A stretch of DNA of 64,000 nt from Lactobacillus paragasseri (GTDB taxonomy: Bacteria > Bacillota > Bacilli > Lactobacillales > Lactobacillaceae): contig NZ_AP018549.1 of NCBI RefSeq assembly GCF_003584685.1, positions 186,001-250,000 on the forward strand, read 5' to 3'. The translations under genes and the position numbers were made by a program. Below are positions 18,375 to 26,472 of this stretch, in pieces (position 1 is the stretch's first letter; each line of letters opens with the position of its first letter). Under the pieces are notes generated by a model that did not search any database, was not told the DNA's origin, and was given only the letters and a program-made list of their open reading frames with translations.

Positions 18375-19157
18375 TTAATTTGATTTAATATTTAGCTTTT
18401 TTGCATTTTTAGTAACCGAGGTTGGAATCTTTAGTTTCTTAACTTGGTTAACATCATATAAATGAAGTGATAAGGTGCCTTCTTTTTTACTATAGTACGT
18501 AACTTTGTAGTATAGATCGGTTAGTTCTTTTTGGCGGTTAACCTTAACTCGAAGTTCAATTCTTTTTACATTACTTGACTGCGGGTCACTTGTGGAAGCT
18601 ACTGAAGTGGCTTTTTGCATGCTTTTAATGACATCTTGATCATCGCCATGGTAAGCAATTACATAGCCATTGAAGCCATTAGATTTGAGTTTTAACTGCT
18701 TAAAAGCATCATCAGAGAATTGCTTGAAGTTATGAGCTGTATAGAGTTTTTTGTAGCCAGAGTAAACTTCATTAAAGATTGCATTTTGCTTAATATAATT
18801 CCACGCTTCATTATTATCACGATGGTAGACATAGTGATCGTTAGTCCAGAGCTCGGAATTTGTATCTGATTTTGGAATGCTTTTCATTGTGATATGAATT
18901 GTATTATTAGGACCAACGACGTAATTTGAGTACATTTTGCCTTTTGAATTGGTAGTTTTAACATCAACACGAGCTGTTTTGATAGCAGTATCTGCTGCTT
19001 TGGTTAAGGCAGCTTTAGGACTAGGCTTGCCAAAGGCTAAGATGGCACCCCAAATAATTACTACTAAAATAATAATGGCTAAAATTAAAGCGGCAATTTT
19101 GCCGCCTTGATTGTTAGGAAAAATAATCTTTTTATTTTTTGCTTTATTTTTCTGCAT
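18375..19157 (-). CDS. Membrane-anchored extracytoplasmic protein, LppX/DUF6612-like
   Basis: A 260-residue protein with a very basic N-terminal 15 residues, one membrane helix (~17-42) and an outside domain. The domain pattern (LWTNDHYVYHRDNNEAWNYI, then strand-rich segments) resembles the lipid/sorting-type fold of the lipoprotein encoded just upstream. It therefore looks like a paralogous anchored version of that lipoprotein. The gap to the upstream gene is 21 bp and to the downstream oxidoreductase 11 bp, so the three are probably co-transcribed. Function unknown. Confidence 0.72.
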   Translation of the reverse strand: MQKNKAKNKKIIFPNNQGGKIAALILAIIILVVIIWGAILAFGKPSPKAALTKAADTAIKTARVDVKTTNSKGKMYSNYVVGPNNTIHITMKSIPKSDTNSELWTNDHYVYHRDNNEAWNYIKQNAIFNEVYSGYKKLYTAHNFKQFSDDAFKQLKLKSNGFNGYVIAYHGDDQDVIKSMQKATSVASTSDPQSSNVKRIELRVKVNRQKELTDLYYKVTYYSKKEGTLSLHLYDVNQVKKLKIPTSVTKNAKKLNIKSN

Positions 19158-19178
19158 TAGTTTTTCTTTCTAGAATGA

Positions 19179-20006
19179 TTATTGATTGTTTTGCTCAGCT
19201 TGAGCTTTCTTGATCTCTTCAGCGTCAATCGCATTCTTCTGAATATCAGCAGGAACTGCTAAGTCGGCATGTTGGCCAAGTTGATCATAAGTTAAGTTCC
19301 AAGTGAAGTTATATTTTCCACCAGCAGTGTATTGAGCCTTGAAAGTCATCGACTCAATCTTTTTTGTTGCAGGATCAACTAAATAAGTAACTTTTAAGTT
19401 CTGTACTTGAGCTGATTTAACTAGACGAGCTACTTGCATGTTTTGTGAACCTGGAGTGTTCATAGCGTCAATGACAAGTGGATTAACTGCATTCCATAGG
19501 TTAGAATCAGTACCGTTAAAGCTGATTTCATAGTTGCCGTTTTTCTTTTGAACAGTAGCCTTTTTAGCAAGTGCTTTATTGATTTTCTTAAAAGTTGCAG
19601 GATCAAATCTTTCTTTTACTTGATCTGGATCAAAAGTATCGGCATTAACCGAATTTTTAATCCAGTGCCCTTTATTTTGCTCTAAAAGAAGGTACATGTC
19701 TTTTTTAGTTAACCACATTTGTTCCGTTTGTGATTTTTTCTTTTGAGTCAAGGTGTAAGTGAGATTCGTTACATCGCCTTTATCTTTAAAAAGACCTTCC
19801 GATTTTGATTTTTGACTCATTTCATCAGAATTAATTGTTTGAGTGAAATGACCGCTGGCTAAGCTAGAATTAAATTTGGCATTAATTAGCGAACTTGCAG
19901 AAGGCTCAGGATTAGTTTTGGGTTTACTGGTATTCTTTGAACAAGCTGTAGTTATAGAAACTAAAATTGCTCCCAATAAAAGTAGCAAGCCGAATTTTTT
20001 CTTCAT
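19179..20006 (-). CDS. Lipoprotein, DUF6612/LolA-like fold
   Basis: A 275-residue lipoprotein with a Lys-rich N-terminus, a long hydrophobic core and a lipobox ending TTAC (Cys ~22). The mature part has repeated beta-strand pattern (GHFTQTINSDEM, MWLTKKDMYLLLEQ, KKIESMTFKAQYTAGGKYNF) typical of DUF6612-like proteins, which share the half-barrel fold of LolA/LppX. It ends in a Gln/Asn/Ala-rich tail. First gene of the three-gene minus-strand operon. The ligand, if any, is unknown. Confidence 0.82.
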   Translation of the reverse strand: MKKKFGLLLLLGAILVSITTACSKNTSKPKTNPEPSASSLINAKFNSSLASGHFTQTINSDEMSQKSKSEGLFKDKGDVTNLTYTLTQKKKSQTEQMWLTKKDMYLLLEQNKGHWIKNSVNADTFDPDQVKERFDPATFKKINKALAKKATVQKKNGNYEISFNGTDSNLWNAVNPLVIDAMNTPGSQNMQVARLVKSAQVQNLKVTYLVDPATKKIESMTFKAQYTAGGKYNFTWNLTYDQLGQHADLAVPADIQKNAIDAEEIKKAQAEQNNQ

Positions 20007-20089
20007 AAAAATATTCCCCCAATAAATGTATCTATCGTATACTATTTTACTCTATTTTCTGTTGAAAAAAGTATTATAAGAGCTTAACT

Positions 20090-20512
20090 TTAGTGCTTTT
20101 TAAGGACATTTAAAATATTTCGTAACTTACTACCCTTGACTTGCAAATTTTTAACTGCTTGTGTTACTTCGATGCAACCAATATATTTTCCATCTTCGTT
20201 GTGGAGACTATAGAAAGAAATATTTATCGGCTGTTCATCTTTAGTGATCATAATTGAAATATTTTTACGATTACCTGCGTGCATTTGGTTTAAAACTTCT
20301 TTAACGTGTCTTTGGCTATGGCCGGGATGCACCTCAAAAACAGTTTTACCAATATCTTTTTTTGTTCGCTTGAAGAGGCGATTTTTATTCATTGATGACC
20401 AGACAATGCGGTCATTTTCATCTAAAACGTCCATTTCTTGTGGAATAGTTCTAAAGATTGCATTTAGCTGTTCAAGTGAGAGATGACCTCCGTCTAAATT
20501 GATATTATCCAT
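20090..20512 (-). CDS. PAS-domain protein (DUF438-type sensor fragment)
   Basis: A 140-residue cytoplasmic protein. The ATG at 20512 is used because GGAAG lies 8 bases upstream, whereas the earlier in-frame TTG has no ribosome site. Residues ~15-110 form a PAS fold (MDVLDENDRIVWSSMNK, KTVFEVHPGHSQRHV, ISFYSLHNEDGKYIGCIEV), like the PAS part of DUF438/hemerythrin-type proteins. There is no kinase or DNA-binding domain. A basic helix (~115-140) ends the protein. It may sense a small ligand and act through a partner; none is adjacent. Confidence 0.78.
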   Translation of the reverse strand: MDNINLDGGHLSLEQLNAIFRTIPQEMDVLDENDRIVWSSMNKNRLFKRTKKDIGKTVFEVHPGHSQRHVKEVLNQMHAGNRKNISIMITKDEQPINISFYSLHNEDGKYIGCIEVTQAVKNLQVKGSKLRNILNVLKKH

Positions 20513-20672
20513 AGGTAATTCTTCCAATCTATCCAAATTAATATATCTATTGTTATTTTAACATTAAAAAATTGTGGATTAATAAAGCTTTTTTTTCGTA
20601 ATTCCTATGAAAATTTCTCGTAAGCGTGTAAAATAGTTAATGAAACATTGAATTTTAAAGGAGATACAGTTC

Positions 20673-21365
20673 ATGTCGAAATTAGTTTTAATTCGTCACG
20701 GTCAAAGTGAATGGAACCTTTCTAACCAATTTACTGGTTGGGTTGATGTAAACCTTTCAGAAAAAGGTGTTGAAGAAGCTAAGAAGGCTGGTCGTTTAAT
20801 TAAGGAACACGGTCTTGAATTTGATCAAGCTTACACTTCATTATTAACTCGTGCTATCAAGACTTTGCACTACGCACTTGAAGAAAGTGACCAACTTTGG
20901 ATTCCAGAAACTAAGACTTGGAGATTAAATGAACGTCATTACGGTGCTCTTCAAGGTTTAAACAAGAAAGCTACTGCTGAAAAATATGGTGACGAACAAG
21001 TTCACATTTGGCGTCGTTCATACGATGTTTTGCCACCAGCTATTGATGATGACAACGAATTTAGTCAAGCACATGACCGCCGTTACGCAAACTTGGATCC
21101 ACACATCGTTCCTAAGGCAGAAAACTTACACGTATGTCTTGACCGTGTAATGCCATTCTGGGAAGATCACATTGCTCCAGATTTACTTGACGGCAAGAAC
21201 GTTATTATTGCTGCACATGGTAACTCACTTCGTGCTTTAACTAAGTACATTGAAAACATCTCAGATGATGACATCATGAACTTAGAAATGAAGACTGGTG
21301 AACCAGTTGTTTACACATTTGACGATAAGTTAGATGTTGTTAACAAGGAAAAGCTTGACGACTAA
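20673..21365 (+). CDS. gpmA: 2,3-bisphosphoglycerate-dependent phosphoglycerate mutase
   Basis: Glycolytic enzyme interconverting 3- and 2-phosphoglycerate. The 230-residue protein has the catalytic RHG motif at ~8-10 ([10 protein letters not shown]) and the second His in [10 protein letters not shown] (~181-190). It also has the family motifs [13 protein letters not shown] and VPPAIDDD-like, with the usual length. An AAAGGAG site precedes the ATG. Codon use is strongly biased, as expected for a highly expressed gene. It is a single-gene unit with its own terminator. Confidence 0.96.
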   Translation: MSKLVLIRHGQSEWNLSNQFTGWVDVNLSEKGVEEAKKAGRLIKEHGLEFDQAYTSLLTRAIKTLHYALEESDQLWIPETKTWRLNERHYGALQGLNKKATAEKYGDEQVHIWRRSYDVLPPAIDDDNEFSQAHDRRYANLDPHIVPKAENLHVCLDRVMPFWEDHIAPDLLDGKNVIIAAHGNSLRALTKYIENISDDDIMNLEMKTGEPVVYTFDDKLDVVNKEKLDD

Positions 21366-21387
21366 TTTTTAGTTATTGAGTATTAAA

Positions 21388-21416
21388 GAACTCCGACGAA
21401 AGTCGGAGTTTTTTTG
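21388..21416 (+). terminator. gpmA terminator
   Basis: A perfect 8-bp stem ACTCCGAC/GTCGGAGT with a GAAA tetraloop (21390-21409) is followed by T7. Confidence 0.93.
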
Positions 21417-21507
21417 TTATAAAAAATTTTTTACTCTTTTGCGTAATTAAATATAATCTTTGATTTACTAACAAAGATTAATTTCTTAAGGCTAAACAAA
21501 AAAATAA

Positions 21508-21535
21508 GAAAAAAGCCTCCCATTTGGGAGGCTAT
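21508..21535 (-). terminator. rpsN terminator
   Basis: A perfect 8-bp stem AGCCTCCC/GGGAGGCT (21514-21533) is followed on the minus strand by T6. Confidence 0.9.
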
Positions 21536-21599
21536 TTAAGTATGACTATTATATTTTGTATTTAAGTTTTGCTTTAACTAAGAGCTAGTCTTATAATTT

Positions 21600-21857
21600 T
21601 TACCAACTAGCCTTACGTACACCAGGAAGTTGTCCTTTATGTGCTAGTTCTTTGAAGCGTAAACGTGACATACCAAACTTACGCATATAACCATGTGGTC
21701 TACCATCGTGTAGATCTCGATTATGATAATGAGTTGGGTGAGCATCAAGTGGCAGTTTTGCTAATGCTTCTACGTCACCAGCTTCTTTTAATTCGTAGTA
21801 TTTTTTAATTAATTCGCGCTGCTTAGCAGCTTTAACAATTTTTGATTTTTTTGCCAT
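21600..21857 (-). CDS. rpsN: Ribosomal protein S14, zinc-independent (C-minus) paralogue
   Basis: An 85-residue protein with the S14 core ([42 protein letters not shown]). It has no cysteines, so it is the zinc-free form that replaces the short CXXC form when zinc is scarce. It stands outside the ribosomal protein clusters as a monocistron, typical of this paralogue. In Bacillus such genes are under Zur control; I looked in 21858-22032 and saw no clear Zur palindrome. Confidence 0.93.
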   Translation of the reverse strand: MAKKSKIVKAAKQRELIKKYYELKEAGDVEALAKLPLDAHPTHYHNRDLHDGRPHGYMRKFGMSRLRFKELAHKGQLPGVRKASW

Positions 21858-22032
21858 ATATCTTTCCTTTCGAATATAGAATTTGAATGTGATAAAGATT
21901 AACTATAATAATTTGAGCTAACTTAAAGTAAGCATATTGTATTAAATTATTAATAATTTGTCAAAAAGAAAGTATTTTAAAAAGAATTAGTTTAAAATAA
22001 GTAATGATTGATTAAAGAAGGGAAAAGAAGCC

Positions 22033-22470
22033 GTGGGTATTTTTAAAAGAATACTTCATAATGAAGACTTGCGACAGCTGATTATTTATGTATTAATTGG
22101 TGTGTTAGGATTAGGTGTTGATTTTGGAATTTTCGCACTCCTTACCCATTTTAAGATGCAAGTCGAAGTAGCTAATTTTATTTCATCATCTTGTGGGTTA
22201 ATCAATAACTTTTTCTGGAATAGTTTTCTTAACTTTAAGGTTCACGATAAGTTGTTAATAAGATTCGTTTCTTACTATTTAGTTGGACAAATTACGACTT
22301 TATTTACTACATTATGTTTATTTATCTTCGTAACTCAGTTAGGTTATAATCAACTAATTGTTAAGGCCGTTTCTACATTTATCGCTACCTTAATTCAATT
22401 CGTAATTAATAAGTTACTTACATTTAGAAAAATTAAAACTACTAAGTCAAAAGTAGACGTTAGAAAGTAA
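22033..22470 (+). CDS. GtrA-family membrane protein
   Basis: A 145-residue protein with four membrane helices and the GtrA pattern (LIIYVLIGVLGLGVDFGIF; INNFFWNSFLNFKV). GtrA-like proteins work with bactoprenol glycosyltransferases and are thought to move lipid-linked sugars across the membrane. GTG start after GAAGGGAAAAG. The next gene, 19 bp downstream, is the matching GtrB-type transferase, so together they form a wall or teichoic-acid glycosylation unit. Confidence 0.87.
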   Translation: MGIFKRILHNEDLRQLIIYVLIGVLGLGVDFGIFALLTHFKMQVEVANFISSSCGLINNFFWNSFLNFKVHDKLLIRFVSYYLVGQITTLFTTLCLFIFVTQLGYNQLIVKAVSTFIATLIQFVINKLLTFRKIKTTKSKVDVRK

Positions 22471-22489
22471 TCAGAAAGCCTGTTAAAGT

Positions 22490-23422
22490 ATGAAAAAATT
22501 GTCAATTATTGTTCCGTGTTATAACGAAGAGGAATCTGTACCACTTTTTTATCCAGCTGTGAATAAAGTAATGGATACAATTCCAGATTTAGAGCCAGAA
22601 TATTGGTTCATTAATGATGGTTCAAAAGATAATACTCTTAAGGAAATTAAAGAATTACGTAAAAAAGATCCAGAACATGTTCACTTTGTCTCATTTTCAA
22701 GAAACTTTGGTAAGGAGTCTGCGCTTTATGCTGGACTTCAAGCTGCAACTGGAGATTATGTAGTCGTAATGGACGTTGACTTACAAGATCCACCTAAGTT
22801 TTTACCACAAATGTATGATTTGATTAAGACTGGAGAATATGACTGTATTGGAACTCGTCGTGTTGACCGTACAGGGGAAGCTAAGTTTAAGTCTTTCTTA
22901 AGCGATATGTTCTATAAGGTTGTTAATAAGATTTCTGATACTGAAATTGTACCAGGTGCTCGTGACTACCGAATGATGACTCGTCAAATGGTAAATGCGG
23001 TTTTAGATATGCCTGAATACAATCGTTTTTCAAAGGGAATCTTCTCTTGGGTTGGATTTAAGACTAAGTATTTGGACTATCACAATGTTGAACGTGTAGC
23101 TGGCGAAAGTGATTGGAACACTTGGAAATTGTTCAAATATGCAATGGACGGAATTGCGGACTTTTCACAAGCACCACTTAACTTAGCTGTTTGGATTGGT
23201 ACTGGATCATTTGTTTTATCAATTATTGGCTTGATCATTGTGATTATTCGCAGAGCACTCTACCCTGGTTCAAGCATCTTTGGTTGGGCTTCGATGGTAT
23301 GCATTATTTTGCTGCTGGGTGGTTTGCAACTACTCTGCATTGGTATTTTAGGTAAATATATCGGCAGGGTATATATCCAAGTTAAGAATCGACCAATTTA
23401 TATTATTAAAGAGAAAAAATAA
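22490..23422 (+). CDS. GtrB-type bactoprenol glycosyltransferase (GT2)
   Basis: A 310-residue inverting GT2 enzyme expected to put a sugar onto undecaprenyl phosphate. The start is SIIVPCYNEEESV, with the nucleotide-sugar DVDLQDPP motif (~97-104) and the GARDYRMMTR segment. Two C-terminal membrane helices (~228-255 and ~262-288) match the CsbB/YkcC/GtrB class. It is coupled to the GtrA gene upstream and closed by a strong terminator. The sugar and final acceptor (LTA, WTA or wall polysaccharide) are not readable from sequence. Confidence 0.9.
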   Translation: MKKLSIIVPCYNEEESVPLFYPAVNKVMDTIPDLEPEYWFINDGSKDNTLKEIKELRKKDPEHVHFVSFSRNFGKESALYAGLQAATGDYVVVMDVDLQDPPKFLPQMYDLIKTGEYDCIGTRRVDRTGEAKFKSFLSDMFYKVVNKISDTEIVPGARDYRMMTRQMVNAVLDMPEYNRFSKGIFSWVGFKTKYLDYHNVERVAGESDWNTWKLFKYAMDGIADFSQAPLNLAVWIGTGSFVLSIIGLIIVIIRRALYPGSSIFGWASMVCIILLLGGLQLLCIGILGKYIGRVYIQVKNRPIYIIKEKK

Positions 23423-23430
23423 ACATGGCA

Positions 23431-23472
23431 AAAAGTTTCGGAATTATCACCTAAATTCCGAAACTTTTTTTG
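23431..23472 (+). terminator. Terminator of the gtrA-gtrB unit
   Basis: A perfect 16-bp stem (AAAAAGTTTCGGAATT and its complement) with an 8-nt loop and T tract. Confidence 0.92.
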
Positions 23473-23524
23473 TGAGATTATAAATTTGAAAAGTGAGATA
23501 ATCTTAACGAGGGAGAATTTTAGA

Positions 23525-24238
23525 ATGAAAAACTTTAGTCAAAATACGTGGATAAAAATTGCTTTATCTATTCTTGGAGTTTTGGCTGCAATTTTGGTTT
23601 ATGTGCCTAACTACGCAGCAGTTGATCAGGGACTTAAGGGTAGATGTGCAATTTTCTTTATTATTGCAGTGGTCTTACTCTGGCTACCAATGGAATTAAA
23701 AAGCAGTATTTTTGCTTTGAATTTCTATTATGAATTAGGATTGATTTTAATTATTGTCTTTTTAATGACTAATCAAATGGCAATGAATTTCGTTATTGGT
23801 CTAGTTATTGCTTTCCTTTTATTAACCTGGATTGGGATGGTAATTTTTAAAAATAATCTTGTAATGAAACAAAAGAATAGTGAATTGTTAATTATTAGGT
23901 TAGTGATGATGCTGGCTTTAGCCTATTTGGCCTATATCAGCGGTTTTGCGGCACTAATGGGTGCTGAAATTTTTACTGTACAAGGACAAACTTGGCTACT
24001 TATTTTAGGATTTCTACTTTGTGTATACTATCTAGTTTTAGCAGGAAGTATTTGGCAGCCTTGGTTTAGAAGATGGACTTCTTGGATCATGATTTTAGCG
24101 GCAGTTGTCCTGCACATGATCTTTGCAAGTGCAACCTCGTTAAATATTATCTTTTTGCCAATAATCGGTGAAATAATTATGCTAATTTCAGTCTGGCGTA
24201 GCAATCGGATCTTAATGAAAAAGAAAAGGATTTCATAA
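23525..24238 (+). CDS. Integral membrane protein, unknown function
   Basis: A 237-residue protein with about eight hydrophobic helices filling nearly its whole length and a short basic C-terminal tail. The ATG at 23525 follows GAGGGAG; an earlier in-frame TTG (23486) lacks a ribosome site. I see no motif that assigns a family. It is separated from the gtr genes by a terminator and from the sugar transporter downstream by ~70 bp. Confidence 0.7.
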   Translation: MKNFSQNTWIKIALSILGVLAAILVYVPNYAAVDQGLKGRCAIFFIIAVVLLWLPMELKSSIFALNFYYELGLILIIVFLMTNQMAMNFVIGLVIAFLLLTWIGMVIFKNNLVMKQKNSELLIIRLVMMLALAYLAYISGFAALMGAEIFTVQGQTWLLILGFLLCVYYLVLAGSIWQPWFRRWTSWIMILAAVVLHMIFASATSLNIIFLPIIGEIIMLISVWRSNRILMKKKRIS

Positions 24239-24310
24239 TTGACTCTTGCCAGACAGTATTAATCCCTGATAGAATAAATTGTTTAAAAGTTTAGGGAGAG
24301 ATACAAAATT

Positions 24311-25174
24311 ATGAAATATGTTTATTTGTTTTTACCAGCAATTGGCTGGGGACTGATGCCCCTTGTTATTGCTAGTGTAAAGAATAGTACAGTTTATAAT
24401 CAAATCGTTGGTACAGTTGCAGCTTCATTTATTTTTGGTGCAATTGTAATGGCAATTATGCATCCAGCAATGAGCTGGTCACTATTTTTGCTTTCTGCAT
24501 TAGGTGGTGCTTGCTGGGTAATTGGTCAAGTTGGTCAATACATTTCTTATGAAAAAATTGGTGTTTCTGAAACAATGCCGATTTCAACTGGTTTGCAGTT
24601 GATTGGTGTACCTCTTGTAGGTGTGCTTGCTTTTGGTGAATGGGCTAGTCCGCAAGCTAAGCTTTATGGCTTTATTGGTATTCTAGTATTAATTATTGGA
24701 GTTGTTTTAACTTCATTAACTGATCGCGGAACAAGCGAAGGTAATAAGTCTAATCAGATAAGTACAATTATTTTGCTTGTTTTAACTTCACTTGGCTACA
24801 TTACTTCAAGCTCAATTCCAAAGGCTTTACATGGAAGCAGTATTTCAATCTTCTTTGGTCAAACCTTTGGTATGCTTGTAGCTGTGTTTATCTATACGCT
24901 TGTTACTAAAAATTTACATGTTTGGAAAGAAAAATCTACTGTTCAAAGTGGTGGAGCAGGTATTCTATATGCAATTGCTGCTTTAGCTTACATTCTTTCC
25001 GTTCAAGATAACGGAGTTAACATGGCTTTTGTTATTTCACAACTTTGCGTAGTTATTTCTACTTTAGGTGGCTTGATTTTCTTACATGAAAAGAAAACTC
25101 GCAACGGTTTGATTTTTACCATTGCAGGCCTAGTTTTAATTATTGGCGGTGCAATGTTAACTACATTATTCTAG
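24311..25174 (+). CDS. GlcU/RbsU-type sugar transporter (GRP family, DMT superfamily)
   Basis: A 287-residue protein with ten membrane helices and the GlcU/RbsU pattern: FLPAIGWGLMPL at the start, CWVIGQVGQYISYEKIGVSE and MPISTGLQLIGVPLVGVL in the first half, and a repeat-like second half. Members take up glucose or ribose with protons, independent of the PTS. An AGGGAGAG site precedes the ATG, and a terminator follows. The aldose-1-epimerase gene downstream could act on the same unphosphorylated sugars, but it has its own promoter. Confidence 0.88.
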   Translation: MKYVYLFLPAIGWGLMPLVIASVKNSTVYNQIVGTVAASFIFGAIVMAIMHPAMSWSLFLLSALGGACWVIGQVGQYISYEKIGVSETMPISTGLQLIGVPLVGVLAFGEWASPQAKLYGFIGILVLIIGVVLTSLTDRGTSEGNKSNQISTIILLVLTSLGYITSSSIPKALHGSSISIFFGQTFGMLVAVFIYTLVTKNLHVWKEKSTVQSGGAGILYAIAALAYILSVQDNGVNMAFVISQLCVVISTLGGLIFLHEKKTRNGLIFTIAGLVLIIGGAMLTTLF

Positions 25175-25180
25175 AAATGA

Positions 25181-25211
25181 AAAAAGGCATCCCAGAGGGA
25201 TGCCTTCTTTG
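25181..25211 (+). terminator. Terminator of the sugar transporter gene
   Basis: A perfect 10-bp stem AAGGCATCCC/GGGATGCCTT with a 3-nt loop and a short T-rich tail. Confidence 0.88.
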
Positions 25212-25375
25212 TATCAACTTGTCCTAATTCTTAAATATTTTTAGTATTAGAACACTTTTAATTGTATTAGAACCAAATTAAAAGTCAAGTTAAATACAAT
25301 AGAGGTTTAAAAGGTATATTGTACGTAAAAATTAAATAACAAATTAAGAAATAAAGAATCCAATAATAAACTATA

Positions 25376-25419
25376 TGTTATCGCTTACAGTTGACATATT
25401 GAGTGTGGCGTGATATTTT
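25376..25419 (+). promoter_or_regulatory. cre-like site and promoter of the aldose epimerase gene
   Basis: TGTTATCGCTTACA (25376-25389, 13 of 14 to cre) lies directly before TTGACA (25391-25396), a 17-bp spacer and TATTTT (25414-25419). A cre upstream of the -35 is the placement seen at CcpA-activated promoters. The rest of the 284-bp gap (25212-25375) is AT-rich with no gene I can see. Confidence 0.65.
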
Positions 25420-25458
25420 CAGAATAGGATCGGTCGAAATTGTTTAGGAGGACAATGG

Positions 25459-26340
25459 ATGCTAACAATTGAAAACAACCAGTTAAAGGTTGAAATTAAT
25501 GAGGTCGGTGCTCAGCTTACGCACGTAGTCGATAAGACTACTAATGCCGACTACATTTGGAATGGGAGCGAGTGGGAAAGACATGCTCCAATTCTTTTTC
25601 CGGCAATCGGAAGATCAAATGACAATAAATATATTTTAAATGGGAAAACATATGAAATGAAGCAACATGGCTTCGCTCGTGACTATCCTTGGACAGTTGT
25701 TGATAAGGGAGACGATCGAGTAAGTCTGACTTTAACTGAAAATGAAGAAACTCTAGCTGTTTATCCATTTCATTTTAGTCTGATGGTTACCTATACGCTA
25801 GAAGCTAATCAATTAAAGGTAGAATTTTTGGTTAAAAATAATTCAGAAGAAACGATGCCATTTGGACTTGGTTTTCACCCAGGCTTTAATGTGCCAATAG
25901 CTGGAGATGAATTGAAATTTTCAGATTATGAGTTAACTTTAAGCCCAGAAGTGACAGAATTAACTCAATTTCAAATTGATCCAATTCCATTTAGAAATGG
26001 TAAGGTCATTCCAGTACCTAATGCACAAAAGGGAACTTTGCCGCTATCGTATTCAGAATTTGATGATGGTTTGATTATTATTAATAATCCAGGTTTAACC
26101 GGGATTGAGTTAAGTAGTGCCAAATCAGAACATAAAATTTCTTTAACGTTGGAAGATTTCCCATATGTAGCGCTATGGACCATGACTGATCCAGAAGCTA
26201 AGTTTTTATGTATGGAACCTTTTGCTGGCTTGCCAGATATTAAGAGCAGTGAATTGACCGACTGGATGGAAAAAGAAGGCAATAACTTCCTAGCACCAGA
26301 TGAAAGTTCACATTTTTCAACTACAATTACTTTAGAATAA
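25459..26340 (+). CDS. Aldose 1-epimerase family protein (LacX-like)
   Basis: A 293-residue member of the galactose-mutarotase fold. Motifs are APILFPAIGR and KQHGFARDYPW (family His), then GLGFHPGFNVP (second His) and LCMEPFAGLPD (family Glu). It probably speeds interconversion of alpha and beta sugar anomers or acts on sugar phosphates, as for LacX homologues. The start follows TTAGGAGGA. It has its own promoter with a cre-like site and is monocistronic. Confidence 0.9.
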   Translation: MLTIENNQLKVEINEVGAQLTHVVDKTTNADYIWNGSEWERHAPILFPAIGRSNDNKYILNGKTYEMKQHGFARDYPWTVVDKGDDRVSLTLTENEETLAVYPFHFSLMVTYTLEANQLKVEFLVKNNSEETMPFGLGFHPGFNVPIAGDELKFSDYELTLSPEVTELTQFQIDPIPFRNGKVIPVPNAQKGTLPLSYSEFDDGLIIINNPGLTGIELSSAKSEHKISLTLEDFPYVALWTMTDPEAKFLCMEPFAGLPDIKSSELTDWMEKEGNNFLAPDESSHFSTTITLE

Positions 26341-26342
26341 AT

Positions 26343-26381
26343 ATGAAAAGAGGGAAGCTGTGTGAAGTTTTCCTCTTTTTT
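26343..26381 (+). terminator. Terminator after the epimerase gene
   Basis: AAAGAGGGAA and TTTTCCTCTTT arms around an ~11-nt loop are followed by a T7 run. Confidence 0.8.
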
Positions 26382-26429
26382 TACTAATTGTTTAAGATTT
26401 GGCATAATAAAGTTTTCAGAGTGTAATTT

Positions 26430-26438
26430 TGCTATAAT
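26430..26438 (+). promoter_or_regulatory. Extended -10 promoter of the LCP-plsY-ltaS-like operon
   Basis: TGCTATAAT is a perfect extended -10 element located 35 bp before the ATG at 26473. No good -35 is visible, which is normal for this class. Confidence 0.6.
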
Positions 26439-26472
26439 ATCCTTGTTTTAAGAAAGTTTGAGAAAGAATATT

